This document shows, piece after piece, positions 52,526-61,325 of a DNA stretch of 64,000 nt. Numbering within the stretch: the stretch's first letter is position 1; each line of letters starts with the position of its first letter. Made by a program: the position numbers and the translations under genes. The notes beneath the pieces are model-generated. The model made no database searches, was not told where the DNA came from, and saw only the letters and a program-made list of their open reading frames with translations. The DNA comes from Lewinellaceae bacterium. GTDB lineage: Bacteria > Bacteroidota > Bacteroidia > Chitinophagales > Saprospiraceae. Location: positions 587,444-651,443 of the forward strand of contig JACJYE010000002.1 of NCBI GenBank assembly GCA_020636255.1. Reading direction: 5' to 3'.

Positions 52526-53857
52526 TCAAAGCTGCACCGTAAAACAACTGCCTCCGCTAGGCCGGGCAGTAGCAAAAATATGCCCTTTGTGCAGGTGTAC
52601 GATCTGACGGCTCAGGCTCAACCCGATGCCGCTGCCCTCCTTTTTGGTCGTAAAAAAAGGTATGAAGATCTGCGGCAGCAAGTCGTCGGGGATGCCCGGG
52701 CCGTTGTCGGCCACCGAGAGCTCAATCAGGCCTGATGGGTCGCGTACGACGGCTATGTCCAGCCTGGGGGAAGGCACTCCGTCCATAGCTTCCAGAGCGT
52801 TCTTGATGATGTTGATCAGCACCTGCTCCATCAGGCTGGGGTCGAGCAGCGTGGTGAGCTGGTTGACGGGATAGTGCTTTTCGACCTGAACGCCGTTTTC
52901 CTGGATCTGGCGCGAAAAGAGCAGCAGCACGCGGTCGAGCAGCTGCACCGGGTCAGCCTGCTCAAAGCGGGGCAGCGGTATCTTGGCCATCTGGCGGTAC
53001 GCTTCCGTAAAATGTAAAAGCCCGTTGCTTCTGCGCTGGATGGCCTCTATCGACTTTTTGATATCCTCCATATTTTCAGGGGCCGACAGCCCGGGTTCCT
53101 GCATGCGATCGTGGGCCATTTCCGCCAGCGACACCACGGGGGTGATGGAATTGAGGATCTCATGGGTGAGGGTGCGGATAAGCTTTTGCCAGGATTCCAC
53201 CTCCTGCTGCTCCAGTTCGGAATGGATATTCTGCAGGGCGTACAAATGCAGCGAATCGTCCTGGATATTGAGGATGGTCTTGCGGATCGACAACTGCAGG
53301 ATCTGGTTTTTGACGGCAAGTTTGACCAGCTTCTTCTCTCCGGGGCCGATCTCCCGCAGGGCGTCGTACAAAGCCTGATTGTATTTGCCTACCGAATCCA
53401 GGTTGGGGAAGTAGGATTTGTGCAGCAGTTGCTGAATGCCCTTGTTCATCAGGATGGCCTCTTCCCGCTCGTTGAAACAGATCAGCCCCGTATCGACATT
53501 TTCCACGATGGCCTGCAGAAACTGGTACTGTACTTCTTTCTCCTGGCGGATGCTTCTGAACTTATCCGTGATCAGGTTAAAGGCCGAGGAGAGTTCATAT
53601 TGGGATTGCTCGCCGGCAGCGGCGGAATAATGGGCCTCAAAGTCGTCGTATTTGATGCTCAGCAGAAAATTGGCCAGCTTTTTATTGGTAGCGGTGATCA
53701 GCGAATACAAGCTGGCCAGCAAAATGGCCAGGATGCCTATCACGACGATGAGCAGAAAAACATTGGCGTACTGCAGCCAGAGGTACATACCGGAAAAAAC
53801 GACCAGGCTGATGGCCACCAGGTGCAGGATGATCCTGATCTTGAACGTCGTGAGCAT
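52526..53857 (-). CDS. sensor histidine kinase of an NtrB/NtrC-type pair
   Basis: The 443-residue product has two membrane helices (about 9-27 and 31-54) with almost no periplasmic loop, a HAMP-like linker, a PAS domain (about 110-210), the phosphoacceptor helix LTHEILNSITPV (His 232), and an HATPase_c domain with N353 (NIIKNALEAMD), DNGPGIP (384-390) and GSGIGLSLS. It probably senses a membrane or cytoplasmic signal. It follows the response regulator by 40 bp on the same strand. Confidence 0.95.
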   Translation of the reverse strand: MLTTFKIRIILHLVAISLVVFSGMYLWLQYANVFLLIVVIGILAILLASLYSLITATNKKLANFLLSIKYDDFEAHYSAAAGEQSQYELSSAFNLITDKFRSIRQEKEVQYQFLQAIVENVDTGLICFNEREEAILMNKGIQQLLHKSYFPNLDSVGKYNQALYDALREIGPGEKKLVKLAVKNQILQLSIRKTILNIQDDSLHLYALQNIHSELEQQEVESWQKLIRTLTHEILNSITPVVSLAEMAHDRMQEPGLSAPENMEDIKKSIEAIQRRSNGLLHFTEAYRQMAKIPLPRFEQADPVQLLDRVLLLFSRQIQENGVQVEKHYPVNQLTTLLDPSLMEQVLINIIKNALEAMDGVPSPRLDIAVVRDPSGLIELSVADNGPGIPDDLLPQIFIPFFTTKKEGSGIGLSLSRQIVHLHKGHIFATARPSGGSCFTVQL

Positions 53858-53897
53858 AGCGATATAAAGTTTACCGTTTTAGAAAAGGGGCCGTAAA

Positions 53898-55271
53898 CTA
53901 CTGGATACCATGTTTCTCCAGACGCCGATACAGCGCTGCCCGCGTCAGGCCGAGGGCCTCGGCCACTTTGGAGATGTTGCCGTTGTATTTATCCATAGCT
54001 TCCAGAATGAGCCTCCTTTCGTTTTCCATCAGGTTGAGCGTCTGGTTTGCACTGTCGTCGGTGACGAGCATGCCGGACAGGTGGAAGTCCGAAGGCCTGA
54101 TCGTGCTGCCTTCGCAGAGGATCACCGCCCGTTCCACCATGTGCTGAAGTTCGCGCACATTGCCCGGCCAGGCGTAGGCGCGCAGTTTCTGGTAGACTTC
54201 CGCCTGTATCTCCAGTTCGCCTTTGCGGTACTTTTTGGCGTACAGGTTCAGAAAATGGCCAGCCAGCAGGCTGATATCATCCGTGCGTTCCCGCAGCGGG
54301 GGGATGTGTATTTCCACCGTATTGATGCGGTAAAGCAGGTCTTCGCGAAAGCGGCCCTGCCCGATCAGTTCCCGCAGCGGCTGGTTGGTGGCGCTGATGA
54401 GGCGGATGTCCACCTTGTTGCTGCGGTCGCTGCCCACGGGCGTGATGGTGAGCGACTGCAGGGCCTGCAGCAGTTTAGGCTGCATAGATATCGGGATATT
54501 GCCGATCTCGTCGAGGAAAAGCGTGCCGCCGTGGGCCATCTGAAAGCGCCCCACCCTGTTCTCCACGGCGCCGGTAAAAGCGCCCTTTTTATGGCCGAAC
54601 AGCTCGCTCTCGCAAAGCGACTCCGGGATGGCGCCCATATCTACCGGAACGAAGACCTCCTTTGCCCGGTGTGACTGCCGGTGTATGGCCCGGGCGATCA
54701 CCTCCTTGCCCACGCCGTTTTCGCCGAGTATCAGAACGTTGGCGTCGGTAGCGGCTACCTTCTCCACGGTACGCAACACCGACTGCATAGCTTCCGACTG
54801 GCCGACCACATCATTGAAGGGCTGCCCCATGGCTTCGCTCATGGCCGACTGCAGGGTGCGCGCCTCACTGAGCTTGGCCCTGGCCTGCGACAGCGCAAAA
54901 ACGGCGTGAATGGTTGCCAGCAGCTTTTCGTTGCGCCATGGTTTTTCCACAAAATCAGCAGCGCCGGCCTTGATGGCCTCCACCACCTTAGGCACATCGC
55001 CATAGGCCGTGATCATGATCACCTGGACATCGGGGCTGAGCTCCTTGATCTTGCGCAGCCAGGAAAGCCCCTCTTCGCCATCGGAACGGCCCTTGCTGAA
55101 GTTCATGTCGAGCAGCACCACATCCGGTTCGTACTGGCGCAGCAGGCGGGGCAGGTGGTAGGGGTTCTCCTCCGTAAAAATGGACTTGTAATGCTGGCGC
55201 AACAACAGGTTTAACGTGAGGTTGATATCCTCATCGTCGTCGACTACGAGTATGGTGCCTTGTTTCTTCAT
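53898..55271 (-). CDS. sigma-54-dependent response regulator (NtrC family)
   Basis: The 457-residue product has a receiver domain with phosphoacceptor D55 (VVLLDMNF), T88-region and K110. The AAA+ domain has Walker A GENGVGKE (183-190), GAFTGA (230-235) for sigma-54 contact, and Walker B LFLDE; a C-terminal Fis-type HTH ends in KVAEALGLTRAALYRRLEKHGIQ. It would activate sigma-54 promoters when phosphorylated by the kinase encoded next. Targets are not visible in the window. Receiver insertion of FSKGRSDGEEG after D55 is longer than usual. Confidence 0.95.
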   Translation of the reverse strand: MKKQGTILVVDDDEDINLTLNLLLRQHYKSIFTEENPYHLPRLLRQYEPDVVLLDMNFSKGRSDGEEGLSWLRKIKELSPDVQVIMITAYGDVPKVVEAIKAGAADFVEKPWRNEKLLATIHAVFALSQARAKLSEARTLQSAMSEAMGQPFNDVVGQSEAMQSVLRTVEKVAATDANVLILGENGVGKEVIARAIHRQSHRAKEVFVPVDMGAIPESLCESELFGHKKGAFTGAVENRVGRFQMAHGGTLFLDEIGNIPISMQPKLLQALQSLTITPVGSDRSNKVDIRLISATNQPLRELIGQGRFREDLLYRINTVEIHIPPLRERTDDISLLAGHFLNLYAKKYRKGELEIQAEVYQKLRAYAWPGNVRELQHMVERAVILCEGSTIRPSDFHLSGMLVTDDSANQTLNLMENERRLILEAMDKYNGNISKVAEALGLTRAALYRRLEKHGIQ

Positions 55272-55315
55272 AGTGGTAAAGATAGGATAAGTGTTCGATA
55301 ATGGACACCTGAAGC

Positions 55316-57556
55316 CTATCTCATATTTCTCAACAAATTCAGATAATCCGGGTTGTCCGGGCTCAGCTCCAGCAAGCGGCTCACCACCGGCCCGGCCAGA
55401 TCCGTTCTTTGCTGCTGGATATACAGCACGGCCAGCGCATAGAGCAGCGCCTCGGAGTTAGCATCGATGGCCAGCCCCTGTTGGAACGCATTTTCCGCCG
55501 CTGCCGGGCGGTTCAGGTTTTGCAGCGTCAGGCCCCAGTTGTAGTAATAGCGGGGGTTGTTGCTCAGCCGGGCGGCCCGGCCGAGGTGGGGTTCTGCTTC
55601 AGCGAGGTTCTGCATTTCGGCCAGGAGCAGGCCCAGCGAATAATGGGCCTCCACCGAGCTGGAGTCGAGGCGCAGCAGCTGTTCGAAGGCCGTTTTGGCC
55701 TGCGGGCCTTTGCCCTGCGTATAATAGAGGTTGGCCAGGTTGAAATAGGGCTGCGGCAGGTAGGGGTCCTGCCGTATGGCCTCCTGATAAGCCTGGGCGG
55801 CCTGCTCCAGCCGGCCCATCTTGTGGTAGTACTGCCCGCGCATCAGCTGCCCGGTGGGGAAATCAGCCTGGGCCTTCAGGACGCCCTCGAATTCCGTTTT
55901 GGCCTGCCCGAAGGCCTTCCTTTCCTCACCCTGGAAGAGCTGCTCGTCAATATCCGCAAGCTGATAGGCCGCCTGGGTGCGTACCGCCCGCACGGAATCC
56001 CGGAGCAGAGGGGCCAGGTACCGGAGGCGGTTCTCCACGGAAAACCGCCCCATGGCGTTGACGGCTGAGTAGCGGATCAGCGGGTTGCCGTTCTGCAGGG
56101 CCGTTATGATCTTCTGATCCGCTTCCGGGCCCGGCGCTTCGGCCAGGATATCCACCACCGTGGCCTGTACGATCTCTGGCTGGCTGGTATCCCCCACCAT
56201 GGCCATCAGGGCGGGAAGCGCGGCCAGATCGCCCGAGCGGGCGGCTGCGAGCGCAGGAGAAAAATGGGGAGGGCGTTCGGGGCCATACCATTTCCGGACG
56301 GCTTCCGCCGCCCATTCCGGCGTCTTATCGCCGTGGCAGCCGTTACAGGAATTGGGTGTGCCGTACAGGGCGCTCAGATCGGGGCGCGGGATGCGGAAGC
56401 TGTGGTCGCGGCGGAAGTCATTGCCCATGTAGTATTTCCCGGGCATGTGGCAATTGATGCAGGCCGCTCCGTCGGTGCTCTGTTCGTGAAAATGGTGCTC
56501 AGGGGTATCGTACTTTTCTTTGACGTGGCACTGGCCGCAGAGGGCATTGCCCACGGCCTTCAGCTTCAGGCTATGCGGGTTGTGGCAGCTGGAACACCGC
56601 ACATTGCGGCGGTACATCTTGCTCTGCAGGAAAGAGCCATACACGTAGACCTCATCCAGGATCTGCCCGTCGGGGTGATACAGGCCGGGGGCCAGGGTGC
56701 TGGGTGTGTAGTGGTCCATCAGTTCCCCCGAATGATTGAACACCTCTGATATCTGTCCCCGGCGAGCGTGGCAGCGGGCGCATTCTTCCACATGTTCTTT
56801 GCTGGAGATGCCGGCGGTGAGGTACATATAGGAGCCTTTCACCCGTTCACCGCGCTTGTAGGCCGAGGAATTGGCGTACACCATGTGTTTTTTGCCCGGC
56901 CCGTGGCAGGCTTCGCAGCTCACATCGATGAAGCGCCACTGGGTATCGAACGTATTGGAAGCTTCGTCATAGTTCTTTTCGAGGTAGGTGGAGTGGCAAT
57001 CGGCGCACATGGTGTTCCATGTCATGCTGCCCTTCGTCCAGTGGAGCCAATCGTCGGGGGCATGCCGCTCGCCGGGTTGTAGTGAGAACCACTTGTTCTC
57101 TTTGCTGTCCCAGGCTGTGAGCAGGCATTGCAGCCGGCCGCCGGGGAAAGGCGCCAGGTATTGCTGCAATGGGAAGACGCCGAAGGTGTATTTTATTTCG
57201 AAATCCTGAAAGCCCCCATCCGGCCCTTCCGTATTGACGTAAAACTTCCCGTCCTTTTTAAAAAAGCGCGACGTCACCCCGTTACTGGTGAAGGCCAGGT
57301 CGTTGAAATCACCGAGTACCGTTTCGGCGGTAGCTTCCTGCATGGCCAGGCCGTGGTGGGAGCCCAGCCAGTCGTTATAAGCCTGCTCATGGCAGCTTCG
57401 GCATAACTGATCGCCGATGTATGCTTCCCGCAAGTCGTTGTCTGCTTTACCGGTACCGCCGGAACAGTTCTGGAAAAATGTAGCGAAATAGGCCAACAGA
57501 GCGAAGGCAAAGGCGAAGAACAGGATGGAAGAACGGCGCCGGAAAAGCCTGGGCAT
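55316..57556 (-). CDS. octaheme c-type cytochrome with HEAT and TPR repeats
   Basis: The 746-residue product has an N-terminal membrane or lipoprotein-like segment (ILFFAFAFALLAYFATFFQNC). Eight CxxCH motifs are present: CRSCH, CADCH, CEACH, CARCH, CSSCH, CGQCH, CINCH and CNGCH, in the first 400 residues, with the arrangement of the cytochrome c554/octaheme superfamily. HEAT-like repeats (about 415-520) and three to four TPRs (about 565-730) follow. It faces the periplasm and should transfer electrons or reduce a nitrogen or sulfur compound; the TPRs may dock partners. It lies upstream of the two-component pair on the same strand. Confidence 0.92.
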   Translation of the reverse strand: MPRLFRRRSSILFFAFAFALLAYFATFFQNCSGGTGKADNDLREAYIGDQLCRSCHEQAYNDWLGSHHGLAMQEATAETVLGDFNDLAFTSNGVTSRFFKKDGKFYVNTEGPDGGFQDFEIKYTFGVFPLQQYLAPFPGGRLQCLLTAWDSKENKWFSLQPGERHAPDDWLHWTKGSMTWNTMCADCHSTYLEKNYDEASNTFDTQWRFIDVSCEACHGPGKKHMVYANSSAYKRGERVKGSYMYLTAGISSKEHVEECARCHARRGQISEVFNHSGELMDHYTPSTLAPGLYHPDGQILDEVYVYGSFLQSKMYRRNVRCSSCHNPHSLKLKAVGNALCGQCHVKEKYDTPEHHFHEQSTDGAACINCHMPGKYYMGNDFRRDHSFRIPRPDLSALYGTPNSCNGCHGDKTPEWAAEAVRKWYGPERPPHFSPALAAARSGDLAALPALMAMVGDTSQPEIVQATVVDILAEAPGPEADQKIITALQNGNPLIRYSAVNAMGRFSVENRLRYLAPLLRDSVRAVRTQAAYQLADIDEQLFQGEERKAFGQAKTEFEGVLKAQADFPTGQLMRGQYYHKMGRLEQAAQAYQEAIRQDPYLPQPYFNLANLYYTQGKGPQAKTAFEQLLRLDSSSVEAHYSLGLLLAEMQNLAEAEPHLGRAARLSNNPRYYYNWGLTLQNLNRPAAAENAFQQGLAIDANSEALLYALAVLYIQQQRTDLAGPVVSRLLELSPDNPDYLNLLRNMR

Positions 57557-57639
57557 GGTTACAGCGGTTGGTACGCCTTAAAGGTAAATAGCGCAGGCGG
57601 GGTAAGGAAATTTTTTCGGAAGGTGAAAGGGAGATGGCG

Positions 57640-57682
57640 GGTTCACCCCCTCACCCGGTCACCGCGTCTCCCAGTCTCCCTG
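57640..57682. repeat. TCACC-rich intergenic repeat
   Basis: TTCACCCCCTCACCCGGTCACCG, split here by reading TTCACC, CTCACC and GTCACC units, is followed by GTCTCCCAGTCTCCC. It is the complement of the GGTGA-rich tract type at 34554. Confidence 0.4.
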
Positions 57683-57732
57683 GCGGTTGCAGGCGCCAGG
57701 ATGGCTGTTGCGCATGCTGGAAAGGGCGGCCT

Positions 57733-57752
57733 ATAAGCGCTTGTTTGGAGGC
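57733..57752. mobile_element. end fragment of the palindromic MITE-like element
   Basis: ATAAG followed by CGCTTGTTTGGAGGC matches the flank and left terminal repeat (one mismatch), but no right end follows. It lies 16 bp past the stop of the minus-strand MBL-fold gene. Confidence 0.5.
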
Positions 57753-57767
57753 ACTTATTGGGCCCAC

Positions 57768-58811
57768 CTATTTATACTCCACCCACCACGGCCTGGTGGA
57801 GCTGTTCCCGTCAAATATCTCCCCTAATGACGGCGTCACATAAGCCAATGACTGCGAATGGGCGTGCCTGGCGAAGTCCTCGGCGGGCTCATACCAAGCG
57901 TGCTGGTAGGAAAGGTTGAAGCCGCCCCAGTGAACGGGCATCGCCACTTTTGCTTTTGCATCGACGGCCGCCCGGACGCTCTCTTCGGGGAACAGGTGTA
58001 TCTGCGCCCAGTCGACGCAGTACTGCCCGCATTCCATCATGGCAAGATCGAAAGGGCCCAGGCGCTCGCCTATTTCTTTGAAGTGGCCGGCATAACCGCC
58101 ATCACCGCTGAACCAGATATTTTCCGATGCCGTCTTCAGGGCCCAACCTCCCCAGAGGCATTTTGCCAGTGAAGTGGCCCCTCTGCCCGAGAAGTGCCGG
58201 GTAGGCGTGAAGGTGATCTGAATGCCGTGGAATGCCCGGGTATCCCACCAGTCAAACTCTTCGATGCTCGATTCATCGACTCCCCAGCGCACCAGGTGGC
58301 GTTTTAGACCCAGGGCGACGTAATAATGCTTTGTCCTGGCTTTCAGCTTTGTGATGCTCTCGTAATCCAGATGGTCGTAATGGTCGTGGGTGATCAGCAT
58401 CAGGCCTATCTCCGGCAGGCCGTCGATGAGGCTTAAAGTGTTCTCCGAGAACCGCCTGGTCTTTTTCGGGGCGATGGGCGACGCATCGCCGCCCAGCATG
58501 GGGTCTATGAAGATGGTTTGGTTATTCAGCCGCATCAGCACTGCCGAGTGGCCGTACCAAACGAACTTCGGGCTTGCTGACGGCCGAAGGAATTGTTCTT
58601 TGTCCAGAGGCTTTACGGGCAGCGGCTGCCTGGGCGCCCCTTCTTTATGCCCTTTAACCTGTTTGCAGATGATACCCGGCAGCTGCCGCCAGTTAATAGC
58701 TGTCTGCGTTTCTACCAGGTTTTTGAAAGAGCCATCCCGCCAGTTCGGCGATGCCTGATATACCGATCTCCATTTTTGTGTTATCCTTCCTCCGAATTGC
58801 TTTGATGGCAT
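57768..58811 (-). CDS. MBL-fold metallohydrolase (NAPE-PLD-like)
   Basis: The 347-residue product has the metallo-beta-lactamase signature LITHDHYDHLD, with further ligands in TRHFSGRG, FSGDGGYAGH and MPVHWGGFNL. The order and the YGHSAVLMRLNNQTIFIDPML opening match the NAPE-PLD/YddR-like group of zinc hydrolases. Substrates may be phosphodiesters or lactones. The N-terminus of about 80 residues is longer than the fold needs. No signal peptide is visible, so it is probably cytoplasmic. Confidence 0.9.
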   Translation of the reverse strand: MPSKQFGGRITQKWRSVYQASPNWRDGSFKNLVETQTAINWRQLPGIICKQVKGHKEGAPRQPLPVKPLDKEQFLRPSASPKFVWYGHSAVLMRLNNQTIFIDPMLGGDASPIAPKKTRRFSENTLSLIDGLPEIGLMLITHDHYDHLDYESITKLKARTKHYYVALGLKRHLVRWGVDESSIEEFDWWDTRAFHGIQITFTPTRHFSGRGATSLAKCLWGGWALKTASENIWFSGDGGYAGHFKEIGERLGPFDLAMMECGQYCVDWAQIHLFPEESVRAAVDAKAKVAMPVHWGGFNLSYQHAWYEPAEDFARHAHSQSLAYVTPSLGEIFDGNSSTRPWWVEYK

Positions 58812-58815
58812 GGTG

Positions 58816-59250
58816 TTATAAATTTAGGAATTCGACTATTCTTCGGTTTACGGCATCCCGCTGTTCAACGGCAATGAGCTGTCCCGAATCCAGGGCCTCG
58901 ATGTCGATATTAGGGTAAATGGCAGCTTCCGCCCTTGCCGTTCCGGCATCACCGACTATCGGGCCAGCGGTTCCCAGGAACAACAAAATAGGGATATGCA
59001 TAGTTCTTTTCTCGTCTTCCGTCATTGGCAGGGGCTGTGCAACGGAAGGTATCGTGCCCCTCATGATGCTGTCAAACCAATCGCCATATTTCTCATGGCA
59101 GTACGGATCATTTCCGAAAGCCCAGTGAACGACCCTGTTCCGCACGGCATCCAAAGGGTACATGCTTGCGGCGGCCAGCATAAAAATGCTTTTGCCGGAA
59201 AGCCTGGTTATGCCCATAGGGCCAAACAGGGTACAATTGTGATGTTCACC
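58816..59250 (-). pseudogene. truncated alpha/beta hydrolase with lost catalytic His
   Basis: The frame from an internal ATG at 59217 is 133 residues and open to 59250, then a stop. It matches only the C-terminal half of alpha/beta hydrolases: the HIPILLFLGTAGPIVGD acidic loop and ALDSGQLIAVEQRDAVNRRIVEFL. The usual GH at the catalytic His position is GQ here, and the nucleophile elbow half is missing. It therefore looks like a decaying fragment at the border of the AT-rich region. Confidence 0.65.
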
Positions 59251-59332
59251 TCAAGATACGAAATTTTAGCCCATGCTGTCTGCACTGGACAGCAGGCCTC
59301 CGGCCCGCTTCAAAGATGCTATATTTGGAGGC

Positions 59333-59758
59333 TTAAAAGGCAGGAGTGGCGGGTGGCTTTGCCAGAGCTTGTTTGGGTTCAATTAAGTCCCAAAGGTTGC
59401 CATATAAATCCTCAAAGACTGCTACTGTTCCGTAGTCTTCAAAACTGGGCCCTCTAACAATTTTAACATCGTTGTCAATTAAATTTTGAAAGTCTCTTTT
59501 GAAATTATCAGTGTGCAAGAACAAAAAAACTCGTCCACCAGTCTGGTTTCCAATTCTGCTTTTTTGTTCCTCATTTACGCCTTTGGCTAACAATAAAGAA
59601 CACTCATTTGCCCCTTTGGGCCTAACTAAGACCCAACGTTTTGTATCTGAAAGAATAGTGTCTTCTATTAGTGTGAAATGTAATTTTTGTGTGTAAAATT
59701 CTATGGCCTCGTCATAGTCGTCCACAACGATTGCAATATGTGTCAAATACTGTCTCAT
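59333..59758 (-). CDS. VOC family (glyoxalase-like) protein with element-derived C-terminus
   Basis: The 141-residue product starts MRQYLTHIAIVVDDYDEAIEFYTQKLHFTLIED and has FLHTDNFKRDF and GTVAVFEDLYGNLWDLIEP, a two-module VOC fold with probable metal ligands His, Glu and Glu. The gene body is AT-rich, unlike the genes to its left. The last twelve residues, KQALAKPPATPAF without the first, come from GC-rich flank that starts with a palindromic-element end (59364-59376). The native stop was evidently lost by that junction. An ATG at 59773 adds five residues. Confidence 0.85.
   Translation of the reverse strand: MRQYLTHIAIVVDDYDEAIEFYTQKLHFTLIEDTILSDTKRWVLVRPKGANECSLLLAKGVNEEQKSRIGNQTGGRVFLFLHTDNFKRDFQNLIDNDVKIVRGPSFEDYGTVAVFEDLYGNLWDLIEPKQALAKPPATPAF
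59364..59376. mobile_element. end fragment of the palindromic MITE-like element in the VOC gene
   Basis: AGAGCTTGTTTGG matches the left terminal repeat and flank exactly. On the minus strand it encodes the KQAL residues near the VOC C-terminus. No partner end is adjacent. Confidence 0.5.
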
Positions 59759-59784
59759 TTTTTGCTTCCTCAATTTTTAGTATT

Positions 59785-59819
59785 GCCTCCTGACAGAAAA
59801 GCGGGAGGAGGCGTTTTTT
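59785..59819 (+). terminator. hairpin with T tract
   Basis: GCCTCCT (59785-59791) pairs with AGGAGGC (59806-59812), followed by GTTTTTT. The shape is a rightward intrinsic terminator, yet no plus-strand gene lies to its left in the AT-rich block. Confidence 0.5.
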
Positions 59820-59837
59820 CAATGTCTGACGGCTTGG

Positions 59838-59853
59838 CTAAGAGCTTGTTTGG
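59838..59853. mobile_element. end fragment of the palindromic MITE-like element
   Basis: CTAAG (a CTNAG site) is followed by AGCTTGTTTGG, then unrelated sequence. It is a second left-end fragment close to the complete short copy at 59935. The rest of the 59774-60102 gap holds no gene. Confidence 0.45.
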
Positions 59854-59934
59854 AAATAAGTTTTTCATGGCTCTATTCACATGCGTATTGGCCTGATTTT
59901 CAATGACAAAATCGTCGTGGAAAAGCTTTCTTTG

Positions 59935-59998
59935 TTTAGAGCTTGTTTGGAGGCCAGCCTTTTTTAGCTCAAAGGCTGGCCTCCAAACAAGCTCTTAA
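59935..59998. mobile_element. palindromic MITE-like element, short copy E
   Basis: Core 59940-59993 is an almost perfect hairpin: AGCTTGTTTGGAGGCCAGCC plus TTT pairs with its complement around the loop TTTAGCTC. Flanks are TTTAG at left and CTTAA at right. Confidence 0.8.
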
Positions 59999-60044
59999 TT
60001 CGGAACAACTCTATCCTTTAAAACCTTTTTTCAATTTAATTTTT

Positions 60045-60052
60045 TAAATTTG
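60045..60052 (+). promoter_or_regulatory. candidate -7 box
   Basis: TAAATTTG matches TAnnTTTG, 50 nt before the ATG at 60103. A -33 TTG is not evident in the very AT-rich flank. Confidence 0.3.
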
Positions 60053-60102
60053 GGCCGATCATAAGAGTTTACTATTATCCGTTTTTAATATTTTTTTTTA
60101 AG

Positions 60103-60564
60103 ATGCGTAAAAAAAATTCTGATCCAAAACTCCCTAGTATCAATAAGCGAAACTTTGATATTGGATTAAATATTTCATTCCTTATCGTTTCGATTGGTTT
60201 AATTGCATGGTACCATTTAGCTCCAAAATCAGAAATTCCTTTCACTTTAATTGTTGGGTTTACTGGTCTTGTAACTGGCCTTTTTGTAGGTTTTCTAAAT
60301 ACGCCTTTTTCTCCTAAAGAAGCAAAAAATTTTGGAGGAATAAGAACTGCTTTATTTAGTTTTATTACGGGTTATGCTTTTAGCAAATTGGTTGACCCTA
60401 TATTAGACAGTTTTACTTCCGGGATGCTCAATGAACAAAACCTCCTAAGAATTTTCATGTTTTCAGTTGGTTTATTTTGGGGTTTTAAGTTCATGGTGGT
60501 TTATAGGAACTATTATTTATCTGACGAGTATAAAGAAGAGCATGAGATTGAAAATAAAAGTTAA
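60103..60564 (+). CDS. hypothetical membrane protein
   Basis: The 153-residue product has a basic N-terminus and four hydrophobic helices (about 20-38, 46-66, 80-98 and 115-135), with GLVTGLFVGFLNTPFSPKEAKNFG between the second and third. It is not recognised. The gene is AT-rich with A/T-ending codons, unlike genes left of 59.3 kb, which fits recent acquisition. It converges on the NTF2-like lipoprotein gene. Confidence 0.75.
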   Translation: MRKKNSDPKLPSINKRNFDIGLNISFLIVSIGLIAWYHLAPKSEIPFTLIVGFTGLVTGLFVGFLNTPFSPKEAKNFGGIRTALFSFITGYAFSKLVDPILDSFTSGMLNEQNLLRIFMFSVGLFWGFKFMVVYRNYYLSDEYKEEHEIENKS

Positions 60565-60658
60565 AACCCTCCCATTCACAGAAACTAATTTACTCGCTAA
60601 AATTTTAGCCAAGCTGCATTGGTTTTGAAATGATTTTTTGCATAAATTATAGAATTCC

Positions 60659-61174
60659 TCATTGCTTCTCATCCGGCATGGGATAATAATGAAATCCCAA
60701 ATAAGCAATTTTCCAATCCCCATTGTGTTTTTCAAGGATGCGGGTCTCCATTGACTTTCCAAGAAACTTCCGGGTATCTTTTTCATAAGAATTTTGTTCA
60801 AATGTATACCAAGCCATATTGCTCGAGATTCGAAAATTTTCGTTTGTACGTTCCTCAATCGAGCCTTGCCAAAGCGTTTCATCTTTATCAAATTGCTTTT
60901 TCTTTTCGGCTGCCAAAGACTCGAAACCAATGTTGGATACTACTTTATCGGGATAACCTTCCCAGTAACCAAATTTCCGAAAAGCAGGAGATTGTAGATA
61001 GGTGCTTTTCCATGCCTCAAAATCCTGGTTATAATATGATTCCGTTTCTTTAGCAATAACAGCCTTTATGGCTAATTTCTCCCCGTCAAAATCAAATGTT
61101 GCCGTCTCCAATTTTTCATGGGTACAATTGGCAAGTAAAATACTTACGCAAAACAAAAGCATGGTATTTCTCAT
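60659..61174 (-). CDS. NTF2-like lipoprotein
   Basis: The 171-residue product starts at the ATG 61174 with a lipoprotein signal (MLLFCVSILLANC). The mature part, KAVIAKETESYYNQDFEAWKSTYLQSP, then RILEKHNGDWKIAYLGFHYYP, matches NTF2-like/SnoaL proteins that appear often as single-gene cargo in Bacteroidota. It is AT-rich. A longer frame from 61210 adds a non-signal leader. Role unknown. Confidence 0.8.
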   Translation of the reverse strand: MRNTMLLFCVSILLANCTHEKLETATFDFDGEKLAIKAVIAKETESYYNQDFEAWKSTYLQSPAFRKFGYWEGYPDKVVSNIGFESLAAEKKKQFDKDETLWQGSIEERTNENFRISSNMAWYTFEQNSYEKDTRKFLGKSMETRILEKHNGDWKIAYLGFHYYPMPDEKQ

Positions 61175-61239
61175 GTTAATTAAGGGGCTGAGAATATAAT
61201 TTTCATTCATTTCTTATTTTTTTGTTACATCGAATGTGG

Positions 61240-61284
61240 GGCTACCTGCCGTACAGAGCGCATGCGGAGTATGGCCAGGTAGCC
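61240..61284. repeat. intergenic long hairpin with nested palindromes
   Basis: GGCTACCTG (61240-61248) pairs with CAGGTAGCC (61276-61284). Between them CGCATGCG (61259-61266) is itself palindromic. It sits between the YdeI-like and lipoprotein genes and could be a terminator or a recombination-site-like structure. Confidence 0.5.
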
Positions 61285-61325
61285 GGTGTTTGTAATGAAT
61301 TTTATAATGTGTCTGCATATTTTTT

